Source: Streptomyces wuyuanensis (GTDB taxonomy: Bacteria > Actinomycetota > Actinomycetes > Streptomycetales > Streptomycetaceae). Taken from it: a DNA stretch of 64,000 nucleotides. The notes beneath the pieces are model-generated. The model ran no database searches and was not told where the DNA came from. It saw nothing but the letters and a program-made list of their open reading frames with translations. Positions 16,358-25,850 of this stretch are shown here, piece by piece. The translations under genes and the position numbers were made by a program. Location of the stretch: contig NZ_FNHI01000001.1 of assembly GCF_900103455.1 (NCBI RefSeq), positions 668,658 through 732,657 on the forward strand, in the 5' to 3' direction. Numbering within the stretch: the first letter of the stretch is position 1; every line of letters starts with the position of its first letter.

Positions 16358-17755
16358 ATGACGCAGCCGCAGGCCGGGCCCGAGCGGGAGAACGCCGCGC
16401 CGGGGAGCTCCCGGCCGGAGCCCGACGTGCTCCACGGTCTCCTCCTCAGCGCCTCGTACCGACGGGTGCTGCTGTTCTCCGCGCTGATCGGGATCCCGAT
16501 CTCGCTGATCGCCTTCTGGTTCCTCGTCGCCCTGCACCAGCTCGAGCACCTCATGTGGGACCACCTGCCGAACGCGCTCTTCGGCAACCCGGTCCCGCCG
16601 TGGTGGTGGCCGCTGGTGCTGCTGCCGATCGCCGGTCTGATCGTCGGCCTGGTCGTGGCCCGGCTGCCCGGCGCTGGCGGCCACGTCCCCGCGTACGGGC
16701 TCCAGCCCGGCGGCGCCTCGGCCAAGGCCCTGCCCGGCGTGGTCATCGCGGCGGCCGCGAGCCTCCCGCTCGGCGCCACACTCGGTCCCGAGGCGCCGCT
16801 CATCGCCCTCGGCGGCGGTCTCGCGCTGCTGTTCCGCAACCTCGCGCGCGGCAATGTGACGTCCCAGAACACCGCGCTGCTGGGCGCGGCCGGGGCCGGG
16901 GCGGCCATCGCCGTGGTCCTCGGAAACCCGGTGATCGCCGCCGTACTGCTGATGGAGATCATCGGCGTGGGCGGCCCCCGGCTGGTCGCGGTCATGCTGC
17001 CGGCACTGCTGTCGAGCGGTGTCGGCTCGCTGGTCTTCACGGGCTTCGGCCGGTGGACCGGACTGCAGACGGGCAGTCTCCGGCTGCCGCTGTCCGGGCC
17101 GTTCCCCCACCTCGACGCCGGGGACGTGGGCTGGACCCTGCTCATCGGCGCGGTCGTCGGCGTGCTGGTGCACATGATCCAGGTCGGCGGCCGGCTGGCG
17201 GCCGGGCTCGTACGCACCCGGCCCGTCCTCTTCAGCGTCCTGTGCGCCTTCGGAGCGGGCGTCTGCGCCGCCCTCTACACCGGGATCACCGGCCGGACAC
17301 CCGCGGACGTCGCCTCGTCCGGCCAGAGCACGATGGTGCAGCTGGCGTCCGAACCGGCCTCCTGGGGGGTGGGGGCGCTCGTCGCCGTGCTCGCGTTCAA
17401 GGGCCTCGCGTACGCGCTGTGTCTGGGCAGCCTCCGCGGTGGTCCCATCTTCCCCGCCCTGTTCCTCGGCGCCGCGACCGGCGTCCTGCTGGCGCCGCTG
17501 CCCGGCCTCGGCGTCATCCCGGGCATGGCGGCCGGCATGGCCGCATCGGCCGGCGCCGCCCTGCGGCTGCCGGTCAGCAGCGTGGTGCTCGTGGCCCTGC
17601 TGCTCGGCAGCATCGCCATGACGCCCGTGGTGATCCTGGCGGCCGTGGTCGCGATCATCACCACCGAAGTGCTGCCGGGCGCCCACGGCGCGCCGCCCCC
17701 GGAGCCGGCACCGGTGCGTCCGGCCAAGGCCGGCGCGGGGCGGGGAGCGCCGTGA
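16358..17755 (+). CDS. ClC-family chloride channel/transporter
   Basis: A 465-residue membrane protein with about ten to eleven transmembrane helices. The central GATLGPEAPLIALGGGLALLF matches the ClC anion-pathway motif GKEGP in position, with the gating-glutamate-type Glu in GPEAP, and the later KGLAYALCLGSLRGGPIFPALFLGA matches the second selectivity segment GxFxP (GGPIFP). It probably moves chloride in exchange for protons or passively, for acid or osmotic homeostasis. It lies just after the SHOCT gene and overlaps the next gene by GTGA. Confidence 0.9.
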   Translation: MTQPQAGPERENAAPGSSRPEPDVLHGLLLSASYRRVLLFSALIGIPISLIAFWFLVALHQLEHLMWDHLPNALFGNPVPPWWWPLVLLPIAGLIVGLVVARLPGAGGHVPAYGLQPGGASAKALPGVVIAAAASLPLGATLGPEAPLIALGGGLALLFRNLARGNVTSQNTALLGAAGAGAAIAVVLGNPVIAAVLLMEIIGVGGPRLVAVMLPALLSSGVGSLVFTGFGRWTGLQTGSLRLPLSGPFPHLDAGDVGWTLLIGAVVGVLVHMIQVGGRLAAGLVRTRPVLFSVLCAFGAGVCAALYTGITGRTPADVASSGQSTMVQLASEPASWGVGALVAVLAFKGLAYALCLGSLRGGPIFPALFLGAATGVLLAPLPGLGVIPGMAAGMAASAGAALRLPVSSVVLVALLLGSIAMTPVVILAAVVAIITTEVLPGAHGAPPPEPAPVRPAKAGAGRGAP

Positions 17756-18678
17756 GCGGGGCGTTGAGCACCGAGGAGTTCCGGGCCCTGTGCGAACGGG
17801 TCCGCGAGCGGACCCGGCGCGGCCCGGACGACCGGCGCGGCACACTGGGCCACCTCACTCCCGCCCGGGTGGTGGCGGCGACCCGCGAGGTCCTGACGGG
17901 ACGGACGGTGTCGCTCGGCACGCCCGTCGACACCCGGCCCGGCCCGGACAACCCGGAGCCCGCCCGGCACCGGATGACGGCGCCCGAACCCGGCCGGCCG
18001 CTCTCCGACCCGCTGGACTTCGCCCGCGACCGCTTCGCGATGAACGTGCACGGGGACGTCGACAGCCATCTGGACGCCCTGTGCCATGTCATGTACGACG
18101 GAACGCTGTACAACGGCGTACCGGCCGGCAGTGTGACTCCGGACGGCGCCACCGAGCTCACCGTGGACGTCGTACGCGACGGAGTCGTGGGCCGCGGCGT
18201 GCTCCTGGACATCCCCCGGCTCAGGGGAGTTCCCTGGCTGGAGCCGGGCGAACAGGTCACCGCCGCCGATCTGGCCGCGGCCGAGGCGGCCCAAGGGGTG
18301 CACACCGGACCGGGGGACGTGCTGCTGGTCCGGGTGGGGCACCGGCTCAGACGCCGGGAACACGGTCCCTGGAACACGGCGGAGGCCCGCGCCGGACTCC
18401 ACCCGGAGGCCGTCGAGTTCCTCGTCGACCGGCGCGTCGCGATGCTCGGCAGCGACGGCAACAACGACGCCGCGCCGAGCGCCGTCGCGGGAGTCGGCTT
18501 CCCCGTCCACGTCCTGACCGTCCACGCCATGGGGATGCACCTCATGGACTATCTGCAGTTCGAGGAGCTGGCACCGGTCTGCGAGCAGGAGGGCCGCTGG
18601 AGCTTCCTCTGCGCGGCCGCGCCGTTGCGTCTGCCGGACGCCACCGGCTCACCCGTCAACCCGATCGCCGTCCTGTGA
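17752..18678 (+). CDS. Cyclase-family (kynurenine-formamidase-like) metal hydrolase
   Basis: A 308-residue protein of the cyclase family. The metal-binding segment near residue 100 reads NVHGDVDSHLDALCH, corresponding to the HxxTHxDxPxH signature with Ser in place of Thr and Ala-Leu-Cys before the last His. A second conserved region, FLVDRRVAMLGSDGNND, and the C-terminal HLMDYLQFEELA also fit. Members hydrolyse amide or cyclic ester bonds (for example N-formylkynurenine); the substrate is not predictable. GTG start overlaps the ClC stop. The first 70 residues are Arg-rich and resemble those of other actinobacterial members. Confidence 0.82.
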   Translation: MSGALSTEEFRALCERVRERTRRGPDDRRGTLGHLTPARVVAATREVLTGRTVSLGTPVDTRPGPDNPEPARHRMTAPEPGRPLSDPLDFARDRFAMNVHGDVDSHLDALCHVMYDGTLYNGVPAGSVTPDGATELTVDVVRDGVVGRGVLLDIPRLRGVPWLEPGEQVTAADLAAAEAAQGVHTGPGDVLLVRVGHRLRRREHGPWNTAEARAGLHPEAVEFLVDRRVAMLGSDGNNDAAPSAVAGVGFPVHVLTVHAMGMHLMDYLQFEELAPVCEQEGRWSFLCAAAPLRLPDATGSPVNPIAVL

Positions 18679-18716
18679 CCGCCGGCCCAGTGACGCCGTG
18701 GCGAACCCCGGTTCCC

Positions 18717-18838
18717 GACTCCGGCCCGCGACCGATCCGAACCCCCGACCCCGAAGCCCCGACCCCCACCCGCCCCCCGAGCCCGAATCGCCCGTACCCG
18801 GGCCGGAATCCCGACCCCCCGACCCGGAACCGCGAGAA
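18717..18838. repeat. C-rich imperfect repeat tract before the GMC oxidoreductase
   Basis: About 120 bp on the plus strand dominated by irregular repeats of CCCGAC and CCCGAA, with very few G runs. It fills the gap between the cyclase-family gene and the GMC oxidoreductase. No hairpin or gene could be supported. The strand asymmetry is unusual even for this genome and could affect transcription or act as an untranslated leader. Confidence 0.5.
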
Positions 18839-18849
18839 CGGTGGCTGCC

Positions 18850-20433
18850 ATGACCGAATCCCCGCACTACGACGTCATCGTCATCGGCACCGGAGCCGGC
18901 GGCGGCACGCTCGCCCATCGCCTCGCGCCCACCGGGCACCGCGTCCTCCTCCTGGAACGCGGCGGCTACCTCCCCCGGGAACGCGACAACTGGGACTCCA
19001 CGGCCGTCTTCGTCAAGGGCAAGTACCGCGCACCGGAGTTCTGGTACGACAAGTACGGCAACACCTTCCCGCCCGAGGTCAACTACTACGTCGGCGGGAA
19101 CACCAAGTTCTACGGCGCCGCCCTCTTCCGGCTGCGCCCCCAGGACTTCGGCATCCTCCGCCACCACGACGGTGAGTCCCCGGCGTGGCCGCTGAGCTAC
19201 GAGGACCTGGAGCCCTACTACACCCAGGCCGAGCACCTCTACCTCGTGCACGGCAGGCACGGGGAGGACCCCACCGAGGGCGTGGTCAGCGGGCAGTACC
19301 TCCATCCGCCCGTCGAACACGAGCCGCGCATCCAGCAGTTGAGCGACGACCTCGAGAAGCAGGGCCTGCACCCCTTCCACCTGCCCATCGGGGTCAACCT
19401 GAGCCAGGACCGCGACGGCCGGGCCACCCACTCCAGCGTCTGCATCCGCTGCGACCGGGTCGACGGCTTCCCCTGCCTGGTGCGCGGCAAGTCCGACGCC
19501 CAGGTCATCTGCGTCGAGCCCGCGCTGGAGCACCCCAACGTGGACCTGATCACCAACGCCCGGGTGACACGGCTGGAGACGGACCCGACGGGCCGCACGG
19601 TCACCACCGTCGTCGCCGAACTCGACGACGGCACCCAGGCCCGGTTCTCGTCCCACCTCGTCGCCGTCGCCTGCGGCGCCGTCAACACGGCGGCCCTGCT
19701 GCTGGCCTCGGCCGGCGACCGGCACCCCGACGGGCTCGCCAACGGCTCGGGCGTCGTGGGACGCCACTACATGCGGCACAACAACCTGGCGCTGATGGCG
19801 GTGTCGAAGGAACCCAACGACACCCGGTTCCAGAAGACCCTCGCCCTGCACGACTGGTACCTGGGCGCGGACGACTGGGAGTACCCCCTCGGCGGCATCC
19901 AGATGCTCGGCAAGTCCGATGCCGAGCAGATCCACGGCGAGGCCCCGCGCTGGGCCGGCGCCGTGACGCCCGACATGCCCTTCGAGGTGCTGGCCCACCA
20001 CGCCGTCGACTTCTGGCTCTGCGGCGAGGACCTCCCCGACCCCGGCAACCGCGTCACCCTGGACCGGGACGGGGCCATCCATCTCGCGCTCGACGAGAAG
20101 AACAACATCACCGGGCTGAACCGGCTGCGCCACAAGCTGCAGAGCATGCTGGGCCGGCTGGGCATGCACGAGCACCATCTGCTGCCGCACAGCATCTATC
20201 TCCACAAGGGGATGCCCATCGGGGCCACCGCCCACCAGGCCGGCACGGTCCGCTTCGGCAACGACCCGACGAGCTCCGCCCTCGACGCCAACTGCAAGGC
20301 CCACGAACTCGACAACCTCTACGTCGTCGACACCAGCTTCTTCCCGAGCATCGGCGCGGTGAACCCCTCCCTGACCGCCATGGCCAACGCCCTGCGCGTC
20401 GGGGACCACATGACCGAGCGGCTCCGCGGCTGA
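18850..20433 (+). CDS. GMC-family FAD-dependent oxidoreductase
   Basis: A 527-residue flavoprotein (530 if the GTG at 18841 is used). The FAD-binding motif VIVIGTGAGGGTLAHRLAPTGHRVLLLERGG opens the protein, and the glucose-methanol-choline family end is seen in ATAHQAGTVRFG (active-site His) and VNPSLTAMANALR (active-site Asn). The mid-region YYVGGNTKFYGAALFRLR corresponds to the family's second signature. GMC enzymes oxidise alcohols and sugars, passing electrons to oxygen, quinone or an acceptor protein. The neighbours (glucose-dehydrogenase-like SDR, then cytochrome bd) suggest it may feed electrons into the respiratory chain. No Tat or Sec signal is seen, so cytoplasmic. Confidence 0.87.
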   Translation: MTESPHYDVIVIGTGAGGGTLAHRLAPTGHRVLLLERGGYLPRERDNWDSTAVFVKGKYRAPEFWYDKYGNTFPPEVNYYVGGNTKFYGAALFRLRPQDFGILRHHDGESPAWPLSYEDLEPYYTQAEHLYLVHGRHGEDPTEGVVSGQYLHPPVEHEPRIQQLSDDLEKQGLHPFHLPIGVNLSQDRDGRATHSSVCIRCDRVDGFPCLVRGKSDAQVICVEPALEHPNVDLITNARVTRLETDPTGRTVTTVVAELDDGTQARFSSHLVAVACGAVNTAALLLASAGDRHPDGLANGSGVVGRHYMRHNNLALMAVSKEPNDTRFQKTLALHDWYLGADDWEYPLGGIQMLGKSDAEQIHGEAPRWAGAVTPDMPFEVLAHHAVDFWLCGEDLPDPGNRVTLDRDGAIHLALDEKNNITGLNRLRHKLQSMLGRLGMHEHHLLPHSIYLHKGMPIGATAHQAGTVRFGNDPTSSALDANCKAHELDNLYVVDTSFFPSIGAVNPSLTAMANALRVGDHMTERLRG

Positions 20434-20582
20434 GCCGACCGGGCGAACATCGGCCACCCAACGGCCGACACGGCAGTGCGCTGTCCGCCTGACGGCACGC
20501 GCCGGTGGTTCCGTGGCGCGCGGGTTCCGTCCAGCGCCGCCGCGGCCCCGGGCCGCAGGCAGGCACGTTCCCAGGAGGCATC

Positions 20583-21419
<837 letters not shown>

Positions 21420-21461
21420 CGCCGCGCACGACCCGAAGGGCTCCGACGACCGAAGGCACAC

Positions 21462-22973
21462 ATGCACAATCCGGTACCCCTGCCGGCCGGGGCGCACCTG
21501 CTGCTCGCGGAGGCACCCGCGCAACTGCTCCCGGCCCGGGAGCTGATGGCGTTCACGCTCGCCTCCCACATCATCCTCGTGCCGATGGGGGTCGCGCTGC
21601 CGCTGATCACACTGATCATGCACTACCGCGGACTGCGCCGGCACGACCCCACCGCCCTGCTGCTCGCCCGGCGCTGGTCGGCCGTCATGGCCATCCAGTT
21701 CGCCGTCGGAGTCGTCACCGGCACCGTCCTCTCCTTCGAGTTCGGGCTGCTCTGGCCGGGACTCATGGGCCGCTGGGGCGACGTCTTCGGCATCGGGTTC
21801 GGCGTCGAGGCATGGGCGTTCTTCCTGGAGGCCATCCTCATCGCCATCTACCTCTACGGCTGGCGGCGGCTCCCGGCGAGGACGCACTTCCTCCTCGGAG
21901 TGCCGCTGCCGGCCACCGCGCTCCTCGGGGCCTTCGGCATCCTGGCGGCCAACTCGTGGATGAACACGCCCCGCGGCTTCCGGCTCGACTCCGCGGGCAA
22001 CCCCGTGGACGTCGACGTCTGGAAGGCGATCTTCACCCCGATGTTCGGGCCGCAGTACTGGCACTTCGTCGTGGCGATGTTCGTGACCGCCGGATACGTC
22101 GTCGCGGGCGTCTACGCCGTCGGGATCCTCAGGGGGCGCAGGGACCGCTACCACCGGCTCGGCTTCGCGGTGCCGTTCACCGTCGCCGCAGTCTTCACGC
22201 CCATCCAGTTCGTCCTCGGCGACTCCATCGCCCGCTCCGTCTTCCAGAAGCAGCCGGTGAAGTTCGCGGCGATGGAACTCGTGTGGGAGACCGACACCCA
22301 CGTCCCGGAGTACCTCTTCGGCCGCCTGCACCCGGACGGCACCGTCACCGGCGGCATCAAGATCCCCCAACTCGACTCCATCCTTGCGGGGTTCAGGCCC
22401 GACACCAAGGTCACCGGCCTCACCTCGGTGCCCGCCTCCGACCGGCCCAACCCCACCCAGGCCACGATCGCCCACTGGGCCTTCGACATCATGGTCGTCA
22501 TCGGCTCTCTGCTGGTCCTGCTCGTGCTCTGGTACGCGTGGGTCGTCTGGCGCCGACGGAAGCGTCCCGCGCCCCAACGGCTCCCGGAGTCACGGTGGTT
22601 CTACCGCAGCGCGGCGTGCGCCGGGGTCGCCTCCGTCGTCGCCGTCGAATGCGGCTGGATCACCACCGAGGTGGGGCGGCAGCCCTGGATCGTCTACCAG
22701 AACATGCGGGTGGCGGAGGCGGTCACGGCGACCCGGTCCTCCACGCTATGGATCATGTTCGGCGTCGTGATCGTCGTGTACGTCTTCATCTTCGGCTCGT
22801 TCCTCGCACTGCTGCTCAGGATGCGCACCCGCTGGCGGCTCGCGGACGCGGCGGGGGGGACGGACTCCCCGGCCGAGAGCCCCGAGGCCGAGACACCGTA
22901 CGGCCCGCGCGCGCCCGTAGCCGGCCCGGCCACCGGCACCGGGGCCCGGGCGGGGAAGGACGGGACGCCGTGA
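21462..22973 (+). CDS. cydA: Cytochrome bd ubiquinol oxidase subunit I
   Basis: A 503-residue membrane protein with about nine transmembrane helices. The heme b595/d His lies near the N-terminus (ASHIILVPMG), the family motif GRQPWIVYQNMR is at about residue 406, and QFAVGVVTGTVLSFEFGLLWPG and EAWAFFLEAILIAIYLYGW are conserved. The quinol-binding loop appears short, as in the cyanide-insensitive (CioA) branch. It reduces oxygen to water with menaquinol or ubiquinol as donor, at high oxygen affinity. The Pro/Gly-rich C-terminal tail is an extension beyond the last helix. It overlaps cydB by GTGA. Confidence 0.94.
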   Translation: MHNPVPLPAGAHLLLAEAPAQLLPARELMAFTLASHIILVPMGVALPLITLIMHYRGLRRHDPTALLLARRWSAVMAIQFAVGVVTGTVLSFEFGLLWPGLMGRWGDVFGIGFGVEAWAFFLEAILIAIYLYGWRRLPARTHFLLGVPLPATALLGAFGILAANSWMNTPRGFRLDSAGNPVDVDVWKAIFTPMFGPQYWHFVVAMFVTAGYVVAGVYAVGILRGRRDRYHRLGFAVPFTVAAVFTPIQFVLGDSIARSVFQKQPVKFAAMELVWETDTHVPEYLFGRLHPDGTVTGGIKIPQLDSILAGFRPDTKVTGLTSVPASDRPNPTQATIAHWAFDIMVVIGSLLVLLVLWYAWVVWRRRKRPAPQRLPESRWFYRSAACAGVASVVAVECGWITTEVGRQPWIVYQNMRVAEAVTATRSSTLWIMFGVVIVVYVFIFGSFLALLLRMRTRWRLADAAGGTDSPAESPEAETPYGPRAPVAGPATGTGARAGKDGTP

Positions 22974-24022
22974 CGACAGCGGGAGTCATCGCCCTGGTAC
23001 TGCTGCTCGCCGTCGCCGCCTACGCCTGCGCCGGCGGCACCGACTACGGCGCCGGGTTCTGGGACCTCACCGCCGGCGGCGCCGAGCGCGGCAAACGGCC
23101 CAGGTGGCTGATCGACCACGCCATGGCGCCCGTGTGGGAGGTCAACAACGTCTGGCTGATCTTCGTCCTGGTCATCATGTGGACCGGATTCCCGGTGCTG
23201 TTCCAGACGGTGTTCTCGTCGATGTGGCTGCCGCTGGCCCTGGCCGCGGTCGGCATGGTCCTGCGCGGCGCCGGATTCGCGCTGCGCAAGCCGATGAAGC
23301 GCGTGGCCGGACGGCGGCTGTACGGGGCTCTGTTCGCCGTCTCCTCGCTGCTCACCCCCTACTTCCTCGGCGCCGCCGTCGGCGGCGTCGCCTCCGGCCG
23401 GGCCGCGCCCGGCACGGTCGCCTCGGCGCACGCCTGGGCCAATCCGACGTCCTTCTTCTTCGGGCTGCTGACGGTGACGGCGACCGCCTTCCTCGGCGCG
23501 GTGTTCCTCTCCTGCGACGCGGAACGCTGGGACGCCCCCGATCTCGTCGGCTACTTCCGGCGCCGGGCCCTGGCCTCCCTGGCCGTCGTCGTGCTGCTCG
23601 GCGCCGCCGCCTTCCTCGTCGTCCGCGGCGACGCCCCCCACCTGTGGCACGGACTCACCCACGGAGCGGGCCTGGTGCTCGTCGTCGTGGCCGTGGTCTG
23701 CACGGTCGGGACGGCGGTGATGCTCCTGCGGGGACACGCCCGCTGGTCCCGGTTCACCGCGACGGGCATGGTCGCCGCCGCCGTCGTCGCCTGGGGCGTG
23801 GCCCAGCGCCCGTACCTCATCCCGACCTCCCTGACGGTCGAGGAGGCGGCGGGCGCCCCCTCGACACTGGTGTGGCTGCTGTTCGTCAGCCTCGGCGCCG
23901 TGGTCCTCGTCGGTCCCGCGCTCGTCCTGCTCTACTGGCTCGACACCCACGGCGAACTGGAGTCCCTCACCGAGTCCGATCTGCGGCAGGGCGGGGGCGG
24001 CAGCGCCGCCGGGCGCGACTGA
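22970..24022 (+). CDS. cydB: Cytochrome bd ubiquinol oxidase subunit II
   Basis: A 350-residue membrane protein with about eight to nine hydrophobic segments, partner of the adjacent CydA. Conserved CydB segments are GGTDYGAGFWDL near residue 22, IDHAMAPVWEVNNVWLIF near residue 48, and AHAWANPTSFFFGLLTV near residue 150. GTG start overlaps the cydA stop, so the subunits are translationally coupled. No cydDC (heme/cysteine exporter needed for assembly in many bacteria) is in this window. The antiporter gene follows 9 bp downstream, likely in the same transcript. Confidence 0.93.
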   Translation: MTTAGVIALVLLLAVAAYACAGGTDYGAGFWDLTAGGAERGKRPRWLIDHAMAPVWEVNNVWLIFVLVIMWTGFPVLFQTVFSSMWLPLALAAVGMVLRGAGFALRKPMKRVAGRRLYGALFAVSSLLTPYFLGAAVGGVASGRAAPGTVASAHAWANPTSFFFGLLTVTATAFLGAVFLSCDAERWDAPDLVGYFRRRALASLAVVVLLGAAAFLVVRGDAPHLWHGLTHGAGLVLVVVAVVCTVGTAVMLLRGHARWSRFTATGMVAAAVVAWGVAQRPYLIPTSLTVEEAAGAPSTLVWLLFVSLGAVVLVGPALVLLYWLDTHGELESLTESDLRQGGGGSAAGRD

Positions 24023-24031
24023 CGGCCGCGC

Positions 24032-25831
24032 ATGCTTCCCCCCGACCAGTTCCTCCTGGGCATCGCCCTGACCGTGCTGCTCGCCGTCGGCTCCCAGATC
24101 GTCGCGAGCAGGCTGCGCGTCCCGGCGCTGATCCTGCTCCTGCCCGCCGGGTTCACGGCCGGTGCCCTCACCGACGTCGTCCACCCCGACAAGCTGGCGC
24201 CGGGCAACTTCTCGTCCATCGTCTCGCTGTCCGTCGCGGTGATCCTCTACGACGCCGGCCTCGGCCTCCGGCTGCGCCAGCTGCGGGGCGCCACCCGCTC
24301 GGTGGTGCTCCGCCTCCTGGTCCTCGGCGTCCTCGCCACCTGGGCGTCCGTCATGGCGCTCGCCCCCGCGCTGTTCGGCGTCCCCTTCCCCGTGGCCGTG
24401 CTGCTGGGCGCCGTTCTCGTCGTCTCGGGACCCACGGTGGTGGGCCCGCTGCTCGACCACGTACGGCCCCCGGACCGGGTGCGGCGCATCCTGATCTGGG
24501 AGGGGACCCTGATCGACCCGGTCGGCGCCATCCTCGGGACCCTCGTCCTGCACTCCCTGATCGCCGGCGACTTCCGGCTCAGCCGCGGCTTCCACCCGGG
24601 CGAGTTCGCGCTGAGCTGGCTGGTCGGGCTGGTGGGCGGCGCGGTGGGCGCCGCCGTGCTGTGGTTCCTCCTCCACCGGCTCAGGCTGGGCGAGTCGCTG
24701 GGGACGCTCGCCCAACTGGCCACGGTGGTCGCGGTCTCGGCGGGCTGCGACATCGTGCGCGACGACACGGGGCTGATCGCCGCGGTCGTGGCGGGACTCG
24801 CCGTCGCCAATCTCCCGGGCCTGGGCATGCCGGCCCGGCGCCCGTTCTTCGAGACCCTCGTCCAGCTCATCATCGGCCTGCTGTTCGTGACCATCTCGGC
24901 CGGAGTGGCCCCCTCGTCCGTCCGGCCCGTGCTGCTGCCCACGCTCGCCCTGATCGGCGCGCTCGTCCTGGTGGTCCGGCCGCTGGTCGCCTGGATCTCC
25001 ACCCACGGCCGCGCACTGCCGCGCGGGGAGCGCGCGTTCACCGCCTGGATGGCGCCTCGCGGCATCGTCGCCGCGTCCACCGCCTCCGCCTTCGCCGCCA
25101 CGCTGGCCGGCGCAGGGCTGCCCGGCTCGGACAAGATCCTCCCGGTCACCTTCCTGGTGATCGTGGGAACCGTCCTCGTCTACGGGCTGACCGCGGCACC
25201 GGTCGCCGCCGCGCTGGGCATCAACCGGCCGGCCCGTGCCCGGCCGCTGCTCGTCGGCGGCCGGCCCTGGTCGGTCGACCTGGCCCGGTGCCTGACGTCC
25301 GCCGGGCTCGACGTGACGATGTGGACGGCGACGGAGGAACAGCGGCAGCAGGTCCGGCGCGCCGGGATCGAACCCGCCCCCGGGGAACTCCTCGCCACGG
25401 CGACCGACCCGTCCGGGCGGCTCGAGGAGGTCACCGCCGTCCTCCTGCTCACGGACGACGACGACTTCAACGCGCTGGTCTCCGTCGTCGCACGGGACAG
25501 CGTCGACGGACCCGTCCACCGCGTCGGCCCGCCGCCCGACGGCCCCGGGGCGGTCGCCACCCGCACCGGACCGGACGTGCTCTTCCGACCTGGCCTCGGG
25601 CGGGACGCGCTGGCGGCCCGCCACGAACAGGGCGCCCGGTTCACGGTGGGTGCGCCGGGCGAGGGACCGCCGCCCGGCCACGACGCCCTGTTCGTCCTGC
25701 GGGCCGACGGCCGTCTGGACCCGGTCACCGAGGCGCGGCCCGCCCGGCCGGGCCCGGGGGACCGGCTCGTGCTGCTGGGCCCGGCTCCCGGCGGGCGCCC
25801 CGCGCAGGGACCGCCCGCCGGGGGCCGGTGA
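24032..25831 (+). CDS. CPA1-type cation/proton antiporter
   Basis: A 599-residue protein with about twelve transmembrane helices in the first 400 residues, then a soluble C-terminal domain of about 190 residues. The core motif EGTLIDPVGAILGTLV near residue 154 corresponds to the ND/DPV ion-exchange motif of Na+(K+)/H+ exchangers. The C-terminal region (ARPLLVGGRPWSVDLARCLTSAGLDV, then VTAVLLLTDDDDFNALV) resembles a degraded RCK/TrkA-N nucleotide-binding domain, with no clear glycine-rich loop. It likely balances pH and cations when the quinol oxidase is active. Begins 9 bp after cydB. Confidence 0.85.
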   Translation: MLPPDQFLLGIALTVLLAVGSQIVASRLRVPALILLLPAGFTAGALTDVVHPDKLAPGNFSSIVSLSVAVILYDAGLGLRLRQLRGATRSVVLRLLVLGVLATWASVMALAPALFGVPFPVAVLLGAVLVVSGPTVVGPLLDHVRPPDRVRRILIWEGTLIDPVGAILGTLVLHSLIAGDFRLSRGFHPGEFALSWLVGLVGGAVGAAVLWFLLHRLRLGESLGTLAQLATVVAVSAGCDIVRDDTGLIAAVVAGLAVANLPGLGMPARRPFFETLVQLIIGLLFVTISAGVAPSSVRPVLLPTLALIGALVLVVRPLVAWISTHGRALPRGERAFTAWMAPRGIVAASTASAFAATLAGAGLPGSDKILPVTFLVIVGTVLVYGLTAAPVAAALGINRPARARPLLVGGRPWSVDLARCLTSAGLDVTMWTATEEQRQQVRRAGIEPAPGELLATATDPSGRLEEVTAVLLLTDDDDFNALVSVVARDSVDGPVHRVGPPPDGPGAVATRTGPDVLFRPGLGRDALAARHEQGARFTVGAPGEGPPPGHDALFVLRADGRLDPVTEARPARPGPGDRLVLLGPAPGGRPAQGPPAGGR

Positions 25832-25850
25832 ACGGCCCCCGGCGGGCGGT
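25810..25850. terminator. 18-bp perfect hairpin holding both stop codons
   Basis: Positions 25810-25827 and 25833-25850 are perfect reverse complements (18 bp) with a 5-nt loop (GTGAA). The stop codon of the antiporter lies in the loop and the stop codon of the convergent GH15 gene touches the right arm. A bidirectional terminator with almost no intergenic DNA. Confidence 0.85.

Noticed and set aside
16082..17845. Leucine/cysteine-rich minus-strand frame over the SHOCT and ClC genes
   Set aside because: It arises from reading the CAG repeats backwards; the sense frames contain the SHOCT and ClC motifs.
22694..25681. 995-residue minus-strand frame opposite cydAB and the antiporter
   Set aside because: Highly repetitive Gly/Asp/Arg/Glu composition typical of antisense frames in GC-rich DNA; the plus-strand genes are unmistakable.
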